Source: Strigamia acuminata (lineage: Eukaryota; Arthropoda; Chilopoda; Geophilomorpha; Linotaeniidae). From it: a stretch of DNA of 64,000 bases. This document shows positions 10,201 to 18,347 of this stretch, one piece after another (within the stretch, counting starts at the first letter, position 1; every line of letters starts with the position of its first letter). Location of the stretch: positions 124,001 to 188,000 of the forward strand of contig CASHSZ010000091.1 of the NCBI GenBank assembly GCA_949358305.1, given 5' to 3'. A program made the position numbers and the translations under genes. The notes beneath the pieces are model-generated. The model was given only the letters and a program-made list of their open reading frames with translations. It was not told the origin of the DNA and made no database searches.

Positions 10201-13200
10201 CTAGTCCAGCTCCAACGCCCGTACGTGTTTGACCGATCGTCTGTATTCTTTGCCGTTTGACGAAAGCACACGTACGACTCGAACGAAACCGTCTTCCCCG
10301 GGCATGACCTCGGTGATACGGGCAAGAGGCCAGAAATAGGGATTGCTTCCTACTTTCTCCAGCAAAACCACTTGTCCAACTTCTGGATTTTTGTATGCGG
10401 AATCCCCCTTCACCTCGTGGAAGTTCCGGAGCTGCTTTAAGTAGCTTTCCTTCCAAAGCCTCCAAAACTCCCAGAGGTGAAGTCTCCGCTTCTTCTCTAG
10501 ACGCAGTAAATCCTTTCTACGAATGGCGTGCAATGGTCGATTTATAACAAACTTCGGCATACCTCCTGTTAAGAAGTTTTCAGGTGAAATGACGCGGCCC
10601 CCGTCAGGTTCCTCGTGTACGTAAGAGAGAGGACGCGAGTTCAGTACCGAACTGACTTCCGCCGACAGTGTCTGTAACGTTTCCAAATCGACTGTATGGC
10701 AAAGCAACGTCTTCCGTAGCTTGTCCTTCACGGAACGGACGAGCCTTTCCCAAGCTCCGCCCGCCCATGGCGAGAGAGGTGGGATAAAAGACCAGACTAT
10801 TCGCTTTTCCGAAAGCAATGTCTTTATCCCGTCCTTACACAATAACTTCCCCCACGATTGAATCTCTTGGCTACCCCGCTCGAAGGTCTTCGAATTGTCC
10901 GAGAAGACCTTCGCCGGATAACCGAATTGAGCGCCAAAACGACGAAACGCCAACAGAAACTTCTCAACCGATAGATCAACCGAGACTTCCAAATGGATTG
11001 CTCTCGTCGCAAGGCAAGTAAAAAGTAATATGTATACCTTCTTTTCCTTTTCCTTACTCGTGATCTTCAATGGTCCGAGGTGATCAATGCCCGTGTTTTG
11101 AAACGGAGCTGCCGGCGTAACTCTCTCCATAGGAGGATCGCCAGTAGAAGGATTATGGCGTCCCAATCGTTCTTTCCTACAGGTTAAGCAGCTACAAATC
11201 ACAGACTTAACTGTTCTTCGACCTCGTATCACCCAATAGCGATCTCGGACACGATAAAGTGTCTCGCTAAGGTCACCATGCAACAACTGCAGGTGAGCTC
11301 GTCTAATGATCAGTTTGGTGACCCAGCTGTCAGGGTGTAACAGAATAGGGTAAGCTTCGTCGAAAGACAGTGTCGACTTCCCTAAACGACTTCTAAGTCT
11401 CAAAATCTCTTTTTCGTCAAGAAAAATGTCGAAATTTTTCAGGATTGACTCCTTGTGGACCTTCTCCTTAAGCTCTGTGGCTAATATCTCGTCTCGAAAG
11501 TACGCGTCCTGTGCTAAACGAATAACCTTTTCCTCGGCTAACTCCATTTCGAGGTTCTCGAGGTCCCTCCCACGCGAAGAAGAAAAAGGTAGCCAGCGCC
11601 TCATGCGCGCAAACACTTTCACAAGCTTACTAAATGAGCTAAAGCGTTCAAAAAATTTGATCGTGAATGCTTCTCCCATCATGCTAGCTGTAACAACCTT
11701 CCCTTTTTTCTCTTCCTCAAGCGGAAAAACGACGGTATCTAAATCGATAGGAAGAACTTCTGGTTGGCCAGGTCCATCCCACCAAAGACGGTTAGCCATT
11801 AGGCTTCTAGCGTCGCAAGGTCGCGTAAAAACGTCTGCTGGATTCCGCTCTGTCGGAATGTATGTCCACTGTTCCGGACTAGACTTTTCTAAAACTTCTG
11901 CAACCCGATTGGAAACATATGGCTTCCAACGGTTTTTAACGGATCTTATCCAGCCTAATGCTACCATTGAGTCAGAGAAGTAACTGACTTTACCAATGGG
12001 ATAGGTAGGCAGGAAATCCTTCCTCAAATACTCTGTCATACGGACGCCCACTACTGTGGCGGTCAGCTCTAGGCGTGGTAGGGATAGCTTGGTCATCGGA
12101 GCAATGCGTCCTTTGCTTAGAAGCAACTGACAATCTCCAGACGCAGCGCGGACATAAATTGCGCATCCATACGCTTGCGGGCTTGCGTCGCAATATACTT
12201 CAAGATCTAGTGCTTGTCCCGAATAAGTTCCCATCCATCGCTTGACCTTTGCGTCAATAAGACGTTGCAAGTCGGTGTACCATTTGGTAACTCGCTCAGA
12301 ACTCTCGTACGAAATCCTATCATCCCACTTGATCTCTCGCCCCCACATAGACTGCAAAAGCAACTTCATCGGCAAGATGACCGGTGAGATCAATCCGAGA
12401 GGATCGAAGACCGATGCCACCAAAGATAAGATACCCCTTCTTGTTCTGGTAATCTCAACTCCTTCAGGAATCCTAAACATGATAACATCTTCTTGAACTT
12501 TCCAAACAATACCCAACATCTTGATAATGTCCAAGTCCTTAAATTCCTCTGCTCTCATATGAAAGTTTTCTCCCTTAAACGCGTTGAAAACCTCAGCACT
12601 TGAGGTAGCCCACTTTACAAGAGGCAATTTTCCCTCATCTAGAATAGTTCGTAAATTCACGCAATGTTGCGTCGTCTTTGCAGCGTTATCGTCGCCGGAC
12701 GTCAGGTCATCCATGTAAATTCCCTTGTCCAGGGCGTCTGCTTCCTTCGGAAAAAGGACTAAATATAGACGCCCCTGCGCTCGAATAACCGCGCAGAGCA
12801 AAAACGGGGATGAGTTGACACCGAAAGCCACAACTATCATCCGTAACACAACCAAATGGTCCCATAAGTTTTGCCATGAATATTCGTTCTGAAAATATTC
12901 GTCGGAAACCCACAAAAATCTTAAGTAATCGCAGTGTTCTAACTTAATCAATACCTGAAGAAAGGCTTGTTTAATGTCCGCTATCGCAACCACACAGTAA
13001 AGTCGGAAACGAACAATTACTGGCACAATGTCCGGATTAAGGCTCGGACCAGGGTATAAGCAGTCGTTTAAAGAAGGAACTCCTTTCTTTGAAGACGACG
13101 CGTTAAAAACTACTCTAAACTTCGTTGTATCTCTATCCTCCCTAATCACTGGATGGTGCGGAATAACATAAACGCCAGACTTCTTGTATCTTTCTGCAAG

Positions 13201-13845
13201 AGGTACTACTTCTGCGTGCTCTTCGCGCACGTAGTCCCACATGGCTTTGTGGTAGCGTTCTTTGTGGCCACTGCTGCTGTCAATCCTTCTCAACGTGTGC
13301 GACAACTGATTCAATGCCAAATCCCAATTGGATTCCAACGAACCAATTCGCTCATTGAAAGGTAAGCAAACTTCATAACGACCATCTTCTCTTCTTGTCT
13401 TTGTTTTCTCGAAACAATCTCTAATAAAATCGGAATCACGCTCGCCGGCACTAATACCAACGGCTTCTAAACTCCATAGCTTCTCCAAGTCTCGGTCTGT
13501 TTTAATATCACAGGTGTTGCAGCAGGAAACGTCGCGCGAGCTCTCTGAGAAGACATCAGTCGACCCAGCTGCTCCTGATAACACCCACCCAAAGATGGTG
13601 TTCACCAAACCCAGTCGACCATCTAGGCGTTTGCGTCCATCCAAGCAGATTTCCCACCAGACATCAACGCCAAGCAAGATATCAACATTGCCTGCAGTTG
13701 AAGGTAAGTCCTCAGCCAATTCAAACCCCAAATTCTTAACTTTCTGAATAACATCTGGGCTGGCTATCCCATACACATGGGGTAAACTCTTTGCGCTTAA
13801 AGCTGTCACCTTGAGCTCTTTGGCTCCGTGTCGAGACTGAAGCAA
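10201..13845 (-). CDS. pol: BEL/Pao pol: RT, RNase H, integrase
   Basis: 1214 residues from the first listed start (a TTG); the frame is open from 13896 and is in phase with gag, so it is normally the continuation of one polyprotein. It makes cDNA from element RNA and inserts it in host DNA. In order: protease tail (about 1-70), RT (about 240-445) with D290 in IADIKQAF and YMDD at 377-380, RNase H (about 545-675) with D553, E593, D625 and D671, integrase zinc domain H851/H856/C886/C889, integrase core with D921, D983 and E1033, and a C-terminal DUF5641-like domain (about 1150-1214, motif VGQVVLLEKVG). The 49-residue gap between the second D and E fits BEL integrases. No frameshift is seen. 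As it stands it lacks its own ATG start, so it depends on readthrough of the TAA at 13897. Confidence 0.93.
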   Translation of the reverse strand: MLQSRHGAKELKVTALSAKSLPHVYGIASPDVIQKVKNLGFELAEDLPSTAGNVDILLGVDVWWEICLDGRKRLDGRLGLVNTIFGWVLSGAAGSTDVFSESSRDVSCCNTCDIKTDRDLEKLWSLEAVGISAGERDSDFIRDCFEKTKTRREDGRYEVCLPFNERIGSLESNWDLALNQLSHTLRRIDSSSGHKERYHKAMWDYVREEHAEVVPLAERYKKSGVYVIPHHPVIREDRDTTKFRVVFNASSSKKGVPSLNDCLYPGPSLNPDIVPVIVRFRLYCVVAIADIKQAFLQVLIKLEHCDYLRFLWVSDEYFQNEYSWQNLWDHLVVLRMIVVAFGVNSSPFLLCAVIRAQGRLYLVLFPKEADALDKGIYMDDLTSGDDNAAKTTQHCVNLRTILDEGKLPLVKWATSSAEVFNAFKGENFHMRAEEFKDLDIIKMLGIVWKVQEDVIMFRIPEGVEITRTRRGILSLVASVFDPLGLISPVILPMKLLLQSMWGREIKWDDRISYESSERVTKWYTDLQRLIDAKVKRWMGTYSGQALDLEVYCDASPQAYGCAIYVRAASGDCQLLLSKGRIAPMTKLSLPRLELTATVVGVRMTEYLRKDFLPTYPIGKVSYFSDSMVALGWIRSVKNRWKPYVSNRVAEVLEKSSPEQWTYIPTERNPADVFTRPCDARSLMANRLWWDGPGQPEVLPIDLDTVVFPLEEEKKGKVVTASMMGEAFTIKFFERFSSFSKLVKVFARMRRWLPFSSSRGRDLENLEMELAEEKVIRLAQDAYFRDEILATELKEKVHKESILKNFDIFLDEKEILRLRSRLGKSTLSFDEAYPILLHPDSWVTKLIIRRAHLQLLHGDLSETLYRVRDRYWVIRGRRTVKSVICSCLTCRKERLGRHNPSTGDPPMERVTPAAPFQNTGIDHLGPLKITSKEKEKKVYILLFTCLATRAIHLEVSVDLSVEKFLLAFRRFGAQFGYPAKVFSDNSKTFERGSQEIQSWGKLLCKDGIKTLLSEKRIVWSFIPPLSPWAGGAWERLVRSVKDKLRKTLLCHTVDLETLQTLSAEVSSVLNSRPLSYVHEEPDGGRVISPENFLTGGMPKFVINRPLHAIRRKDLLRLEKKRRLHLWEFWRLWKESYLKQLRNFHEVKGDSAYKNPEVGQVVLLEKVGSNPYFWPLARITEVMPGEDGFVRVVRVLSSNGKEYRRSVKHVRALELD

Positions 13846-13896
13846 GATCTTGTAGACGTCATAAGACGCCGACCCTGCGTTCTCCTCATTGAGACG

Positions 13897-13899
13897 TTA
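13897..13899 (-). other. In-frame TAA splitting the gag-pol polyprotein
   Basis: The minus strand reads GCC TAA CGT. The gag-protease frame (start 15456) and the pol frame are in the same phase (1611 bases apart, divisible by three), and the 17 codons between this stop and 13845 are open. It falls within the retropepsin domain, about 28 residues after the catalytic D. It could be a recent nonsense change or a readthrough stop; the sequence alone does not decide. Confidence 0.9.
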
Positions 13900-15456
13900 G
13901 GCTGTGGCCTCTATTGAACCACAACTCTTCAGCCGTATCCGGTCAGCTACGCTCTTAAGAATATAAGAACGGTGACTTCCAGGATCTAACATCCCACGTA
14001 CCGTGTGCGAACCACCAGATTTCGTCTTTAATTCGGCAGTAAAAATCATCAATTGGAGCGTTGACGAGATCGCCAAAGAAACGTTAGCACTAACGTCCTT
14101 CGACTTCTCTGCCCCACCTGGACTCGTAACGATTGACTTCCTGCAAATGCTGGAGTGGTGTCGACCACCGCACGTCCTACAAGACGTCTTCAATCGGCAT
14201 CTAATGGCCATATGTCCGCTTTGCAGACAATTGTAGCAAAGCCGATTCTTTTGCGCAATGGCAGACTTGTCCTCAATGCTAATCTCTTTTTTGCAAAAGG
14301 AGTTAGCGTGCCCTTCTTTGCAAAAAATGCAAGTCGCTTTATCGACTGTCAACTTGGGATTACTCGAGCTCTTTGTCCCTTGAGCCAATGCACAAGTGGA
14401 CATTGTCCCTTTTCGTTGCTCTTTTTGGTCGCTCTTATCGACCTTGTCCTTCTTAATGTGAAGGAGATTGGATCCCATAACGTCTTTTACTTGCTCTAGA
14501 AGCTTAACTTCTGTGGCAAAAAAGTCCAAAATCGTCAATAAATTTGAGGATTTGGTTCCATGGGATCTGTAAAACTGAGTGATCATAACCGGCGGGAACT
14601 TCCTCAACACGTCAGGTGCTAAAAGAAAGCCCGCTGTCTGAACAGGAACACTTAACTGCTCAAGCACCCTAATGGTTGCAGACAACTTTGTAAGTTGCGC
14701 CTTCACCGCCTTGACAGGGTGTACTTCTGTGATTGGTTTCAAATCCTTAAGAGACTTGAGCAAAGCTGCTCTTTGCGCTTCGTCGTCCCCATAACTTCGA
14801 ATCAATTCACTACGAGCCAAGTCGTAGGATCCATCCACTTGTCTAAAGGTGGATATTAGCGTTGCTGCTTCACCTGTGCAGAATGACTGCAGGTATTGCA
14901 GCTTCTCTACTTCCGAGAGGTCTGAGTTTGTGTGCACTGTTGAGTCAAATCGATCCAAAAAGGACTTGAACTCCACAACTTCTCCACCAAACTTTGCTAT
15001 TTCCAACTTTGGAAGTTTAGCGTTGCGATTTCTTCGCGCTAATTGTGAAAGACTACTTTGTTGTAAAACATTAGTCTGATTCTGGCTTGTATTGGCAGAC
15101 AACGTCGACGCATTTGCTGTCCAATGCGACACAAATCGTTGCGCCACTTGGCTACGGTGCTTCAACACTGCCATAGGCGTGTAATAACCCTCGATTTCCC
15201 TAAGGTTGGCCATGTACTGATCTCTAGGTATCAGTGGTTGCATCAGGTTCAGGTCATCAACCATCTTCTTAATCTGTTCCTCTGCGGCTAAAGCAGTTGC
15301 TTCTAGCTCTGCAGGATCGGTAATGGCCTTTGATTCCTTCAACAACTCCTCAACTGCGACCCCAACCGTCTCAAATCGAGAGGCCAAAACGTCCAACTCA
15401 TCCGGCTTAGGAATTGTAACCGGTGTAGGTGAGGTTCTTCCTGGTGACGTAGACAT
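13897..15456 (-). CDS. gag: BEL/Pao Gag with N-terminal part of protease
   Basis: 519 residues from ATG at 15456. Gag assembles the particle that packages element RNA. The N-terminal helical part is followed by a DUF1759-type gag domain (about 145-310, with KLPKLEIAKFGGEVVEFKSF). Three zinc knuckles follow: CIFCKEGHANSFC (376-388), CYNCLQSGHMAIRC (407-420) and CRTCGGRHHSSIC (426-438), the third in a BEL-typical form. The aspartic protease starts near 470, with LDPGSHRSYI at 490-499. The catalytic triplet is D491-P-G, where D-S/T-G is usual. The frame ends at TAA in the middle of the protease. The ATG is preceded 11-20 bases upstream by TTTTCAG, which could be a splice acceptor. Confidence 0.93.
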   Translation of the reverse strand: MSTSPGRTSPTPVTIPKPDELDVLASRFETVGVAVEELLKESKAITDPAELEATALAAEEQIKKMVDDLNLMQPLIPRDQYMANLREIEGYYTPMAVLKHRSQVAQRFVSHWTANASTLSANTSQNQTNVLQQSSLSQLARRNRNAKLPKLEIAKFGGEVVEFKSFLDRFDSTVHTNSDLSEVEKLQYLQSFCTGEAATLISTFRQVDGSYDLARSELIRSYGDDEAQRAALLKSLKDLKPITEVHPVKAVKAQLTKLSATIRVLEQLSVPVQTAGFLLAPDVLRKFPPVMITQFYRSHGTKSSNLLTILDFFATEVKLLEQVKDVMGSNLLHIKKDKVDKSDQKEQRKGTMSTCALAQGTKSSSNPKLTVDKATCIFCKEGHANSFCKKEISIEDKSAIAQKNRLCYNCLQSGHMAIRCRLKTSCRTCGGRHHSSICRKSIVTSPGGAEKSKDVSANVSLAISSTLQLMIFTAELKTKSGGSHTVRGMLDPGSHRSYILKSVADRIRLKSCGSIEATA

Positions 15457-16259
15457 GCTGATCGCACCTGAAAAGGTTGGAAAGCAAAGACAATTACTAC
15501 GGTCACCTTACACCAACACACAACACACACGTTAAACTTAAGACGAACCTTTAGAATCTGAGTGCTTAAACACCCAAACTCTCTGCTATACAGACAAACT
15601 CCAAGAGGATTTCTAATATAATTTGAGTGGTTGAATCACAGACTCACTCAAAATTTCAACTAAAACCTTTTTAGAATAAATCCCTAACAATTCTGAGAAT
15701 GTAAATACTCAGACTGACTAACTCTCTTCTAAAATTACAAGTAAACTGCTTCTGTTTACAAATAAATGCTCTAAGAGAATTTAAATAATCCCTGTTCACA
15801 AGAATTCCACTAAAAATCATGCAAACTATAGACTATTCTAGCTAAATCTGTTGCTCTCCTGCTTATGCAGTTATAGTAGAGCCAAAACTTATTTTATATC
15901 ACTTTAAACGCAATAGCAAGACTCATATCTCCCCCAAAAAGACACAAGTAACAACCCAAAGCAAAACCCATCAAAATCACAAAGAAACAACTGAATGTCA
16001 TCTTCAAAAAGCATGGCGAACTGCTGCACATTGCGTTGTGTCACTTGAACTGGACCCCTGGCATTGATGGTTACTTCTAGACGATTCTCAGCTGCACAAA
16101 CTTGATCGGAAATACATGCGGAACCAGCCGCTAACTGCACAAACCGTCCTGTTGTCACAAATCCCCTGAATCGTCTGTGAAGTGGCCAAACTCTAGCTTC
16201 ACGCACGGTGATCAAACGCGCACGAATCCGGGTCACAGGCACCAAAAAACAACTTCCCC
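15457..16259 (-). other. 5' leader of BEL element
   Basis: 803 bp between 5' LTR and gag ATG on the coding strand, holding the primer site next to the LTR. The half near gag is T-rich, lacks long open frames and ends CCTTTTCAG, then GTGCGATCAGC and the ATG, so a spliced leader intron is possible; I saw no clear GTAAGT-type donor. A minus-strand open frame at 15904-16302 starts inside the LTR, runs through the primer site and has no known domain, so I do not call it a gene. Confidence 0.6.
16223..16244 (-). promoter_or_regulatory. BEL primer-binding site, tRNA-His-like
   Basis: The minus strand reads TGGTGCCTGTGACCCGGATT, then CG, starting 15 nt inside the 5' LTR. The tRNA-His 3' end (from general knowledge, ...GAATCCGAGTCACGGCACCA) would pair almost perfectly apart from one extra T and one substitution. 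The 15-nt gap is longer than in most LTR elements but is the same as in the left-edge element. Confidence 0.65.
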
Positions 16260-17520
16260 TGTTGCAAACAGACATGTCGAACTCGGAAGTCGCGTGGTAC
16301 ATTCATAGGCAACTGTCCTGTTGCGCATCCATGATCGTATAGTAGAAATTTCAGCAGCAGAAAGCGTTAGGCCTAGCACTAGGCCTAGTTCTCAAACAGT
16401 AGATCAGATGGGAAAAACATCTCAGCTAATGGGCAAGCAAATGTGTCTTCAAGGAGGAGGAGAGTCAGCTTGGCTCTCTACTCACTCTTCATGTCTGTTG
16501 CAAGTGTGCAAGTTAGTCCAAATAAATACTCCATGTAAATGGAACAAAATAACAAGGAGAACTTTTAATTCTAACCTAACAACCACACTTCATTTTACAA
16601 CAACTACTACTAAGCCTAGCAACAACAAGCGCCTAGCAACCGTGAACAATGGCGCTAAAAAATAGGCTTAATTACAAATGACAATTACTCATTATCAATA
16701 ACTTATTGCCTCCAAAGAGGGCGCTACGTGTCTCAAACTTAACCCTTTTACATCAAATTGATAACAAGTAATAAAAGCTTAAACTTAACATCTATTAGAG
16801 GCATAAAATACATAAATAAACAAGTATTAACAATTCCCATTCTTAGTTTCAGAGGAAAGCCAACTTTCCTTCTCAAAGGCAAAAGCCAACCGCTCATCAT
16901 GCAAGATGGCGGCACAGCAACTTGCTAACAGCTGTGCAGGCGAACAGGAGCGAGCCAGACAGACTTCCATAGCCGCCCTTGACCAGACATCGACGCAAGG
17001 ACCTTCCAAACAGCGTGGGGACTCGAACGCGAGTCCATACCAAGGCGTATCGACGCTGCTCTAGACACACACGCGGATCCGATGCGTCCAAATGCCGTCA
17101 ACTGTCACGGGAGCTTTACGCCGCTCGCCACCTGCTGCCTCACGTCTTGGAAAGTTGCTGACCCCCTAAAACATCAAGCAAAAGGTAAACAACAATCAAA
17201 TAAAATATGCCTATCTCAAAACAACTCTAATAATTCTTAAACTAATACACAGAATTACTAAACCACTAAAACGATCACATCAAAACGACCACAAGTGACC
17301 GACAACACATCTCCCGACCAATCCAGGTGCGACTGGCAGCATGACGACCGTCAAGGACATCACCAAACAAGACCGCTGGTCAGCCAAACAACCGGACATC
17401 TCAGATATGTCTCCAACTTGTGTCAAAAACTAAAAAGCAAATTAAAAAGTCAAATCTTCTTTTCAGAAGCCAAAACGTGGAAAATTTCTAAATCTTTTTG
17501 TTGCGTTCTTGCTCGCAACA
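16260..17520 (-). repeat. 5' LTR of BEL element
   Basis: 1261 bp, ends TGTTGC...GCAACA, about 99.5% identical to the 3' LTR. On the coding strand it starts at 17520. The YY1 motif is about 610 nt in. A possible polyadenylation signal ATTAAA lies at 16569-16564, about 950 nt in. The U3/R/U5 limits cannot be placed from sequence alone. Confidence 0.95.
16902..16913 (-). promoter_or_regulatory. YY1 consensus motif in 5' LTR
   Basis: The minus strand reads GCCGCCATCTTG. YY1 sites placed near transcription starts are known in other retroelements such as L1. Here the same motif in the same orientation is in the LTRs of both families in this window, supporting a promoter role. Confidence 0.5.
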
Positions 17521-17524
17521 GTTT
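17521..17524. repeat. Target site duplication GTTT (right copy)
   Basis: Partner of 8884-8887. It is followed directly by GTGCTAAGTCAACTGCGATG, the continuation of the interrupted B monomer. Confidence 0.85.
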
Positions 17525-18347
17525 GTGCTAAGTCAACTGCGATGTGAAATGAGCTCAAAATTTTTTTTTCAAAATTTATTGCTTGGGTGTTGCTAAAACT
17601 TAGATTGAAGGCTTCTACTAAGGTTTAAACACTATTTCTGAACATTCAGAGACATTGGTCTTGTGGTGTTTGTGCTAAGTCAACTGCGATGTGAAATGAG
17701 CTCAAAATTTTTTTCTTCAAAATTTAATGCTTGGGTGTTGCTAAAACTTATATTGAAGGCTTCTACTAAGGTTTAAACACTATTTCTGAACATACAGAGA
17801 CATTGGACTTGTGGTGTTTGTGCTAAGTAACTGTGATGAGATCAAAAGTCTATTCTCCCAAATCATTGCTTGGATGTTGCTAAAACTTACATTGAAGGCT
17901 TCTACTAAGGTTTAAACACTATTTCTGAACATTCAGAGACATTGGTCTTGTGGTGTTTGTGCTAAGTCAACTGTGATGAGATCAAAAGTCTATTCTCCCA
18001 AATCATCGGTTGGATGTTTCTAAAACTTACATTGGAGCCTTCTACTAAGGTTTAAACACTATTTCTGAACATTCAGAGACATTGGTCTTATGGTGTTTGT
18101 GCTAAGTCAACTATGATGAGATCAAAAGTCTATTCTCCCAAATCATCGGTTGAATGTTTCTAAAACTTACATTGGAGCCTTCTACTAAGGTTTAAACACT
18201 ATTTCTGAACATTCAGAGACATTGGTCTTGTGGTGTTTGTGCTAAGTCAACTGTGATGAGATCAAAAGTCTATTCTCCCAAATCATCGGTTGGATGTTTC
18301 TAAAACTTACATTGGAGCCTTCTACTAAGGTTTAAACACTATTTCTG

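Larger units (their letters stand above)
8888..17520 (-). mobile_element. BEL/Pao LTR retrotransposon, 8633 bp, nearly intact
   Basis: A complete insertion coded on the minus strand: 5' LTR 16260-17520, primer site 16223-16244, leader, gag-protease 15456-13897, pol 13845-10201, 3' LTR 10148-8888. LTRs are 1261 bp each with TGTTGC...GCAACA ends and six differences that I count, so the insertion is recent. The domain order gag, protease, RT, RNase H, integrase, with a DUF1759-type gag, HHCC/DDE integrase and no env, is that of BEL/Pao. The only visible coding lesion is an in-frame TAA between the protease start and the rest. It sits in a type B satellite monomer. Confidence 0.96.

Noticed and set aside
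10818-15079. Several plus-strand and off-frame open reading frames across gag-pol
   Set aside because: They are shadows of the strongly supported minus-strand polyprotein.
15904-16302. 132-residue minus-strand open frame
   Set aside because: It starts inside the 5' LTR and reads through the primer site; no domain, and gag starts separately at 15456.
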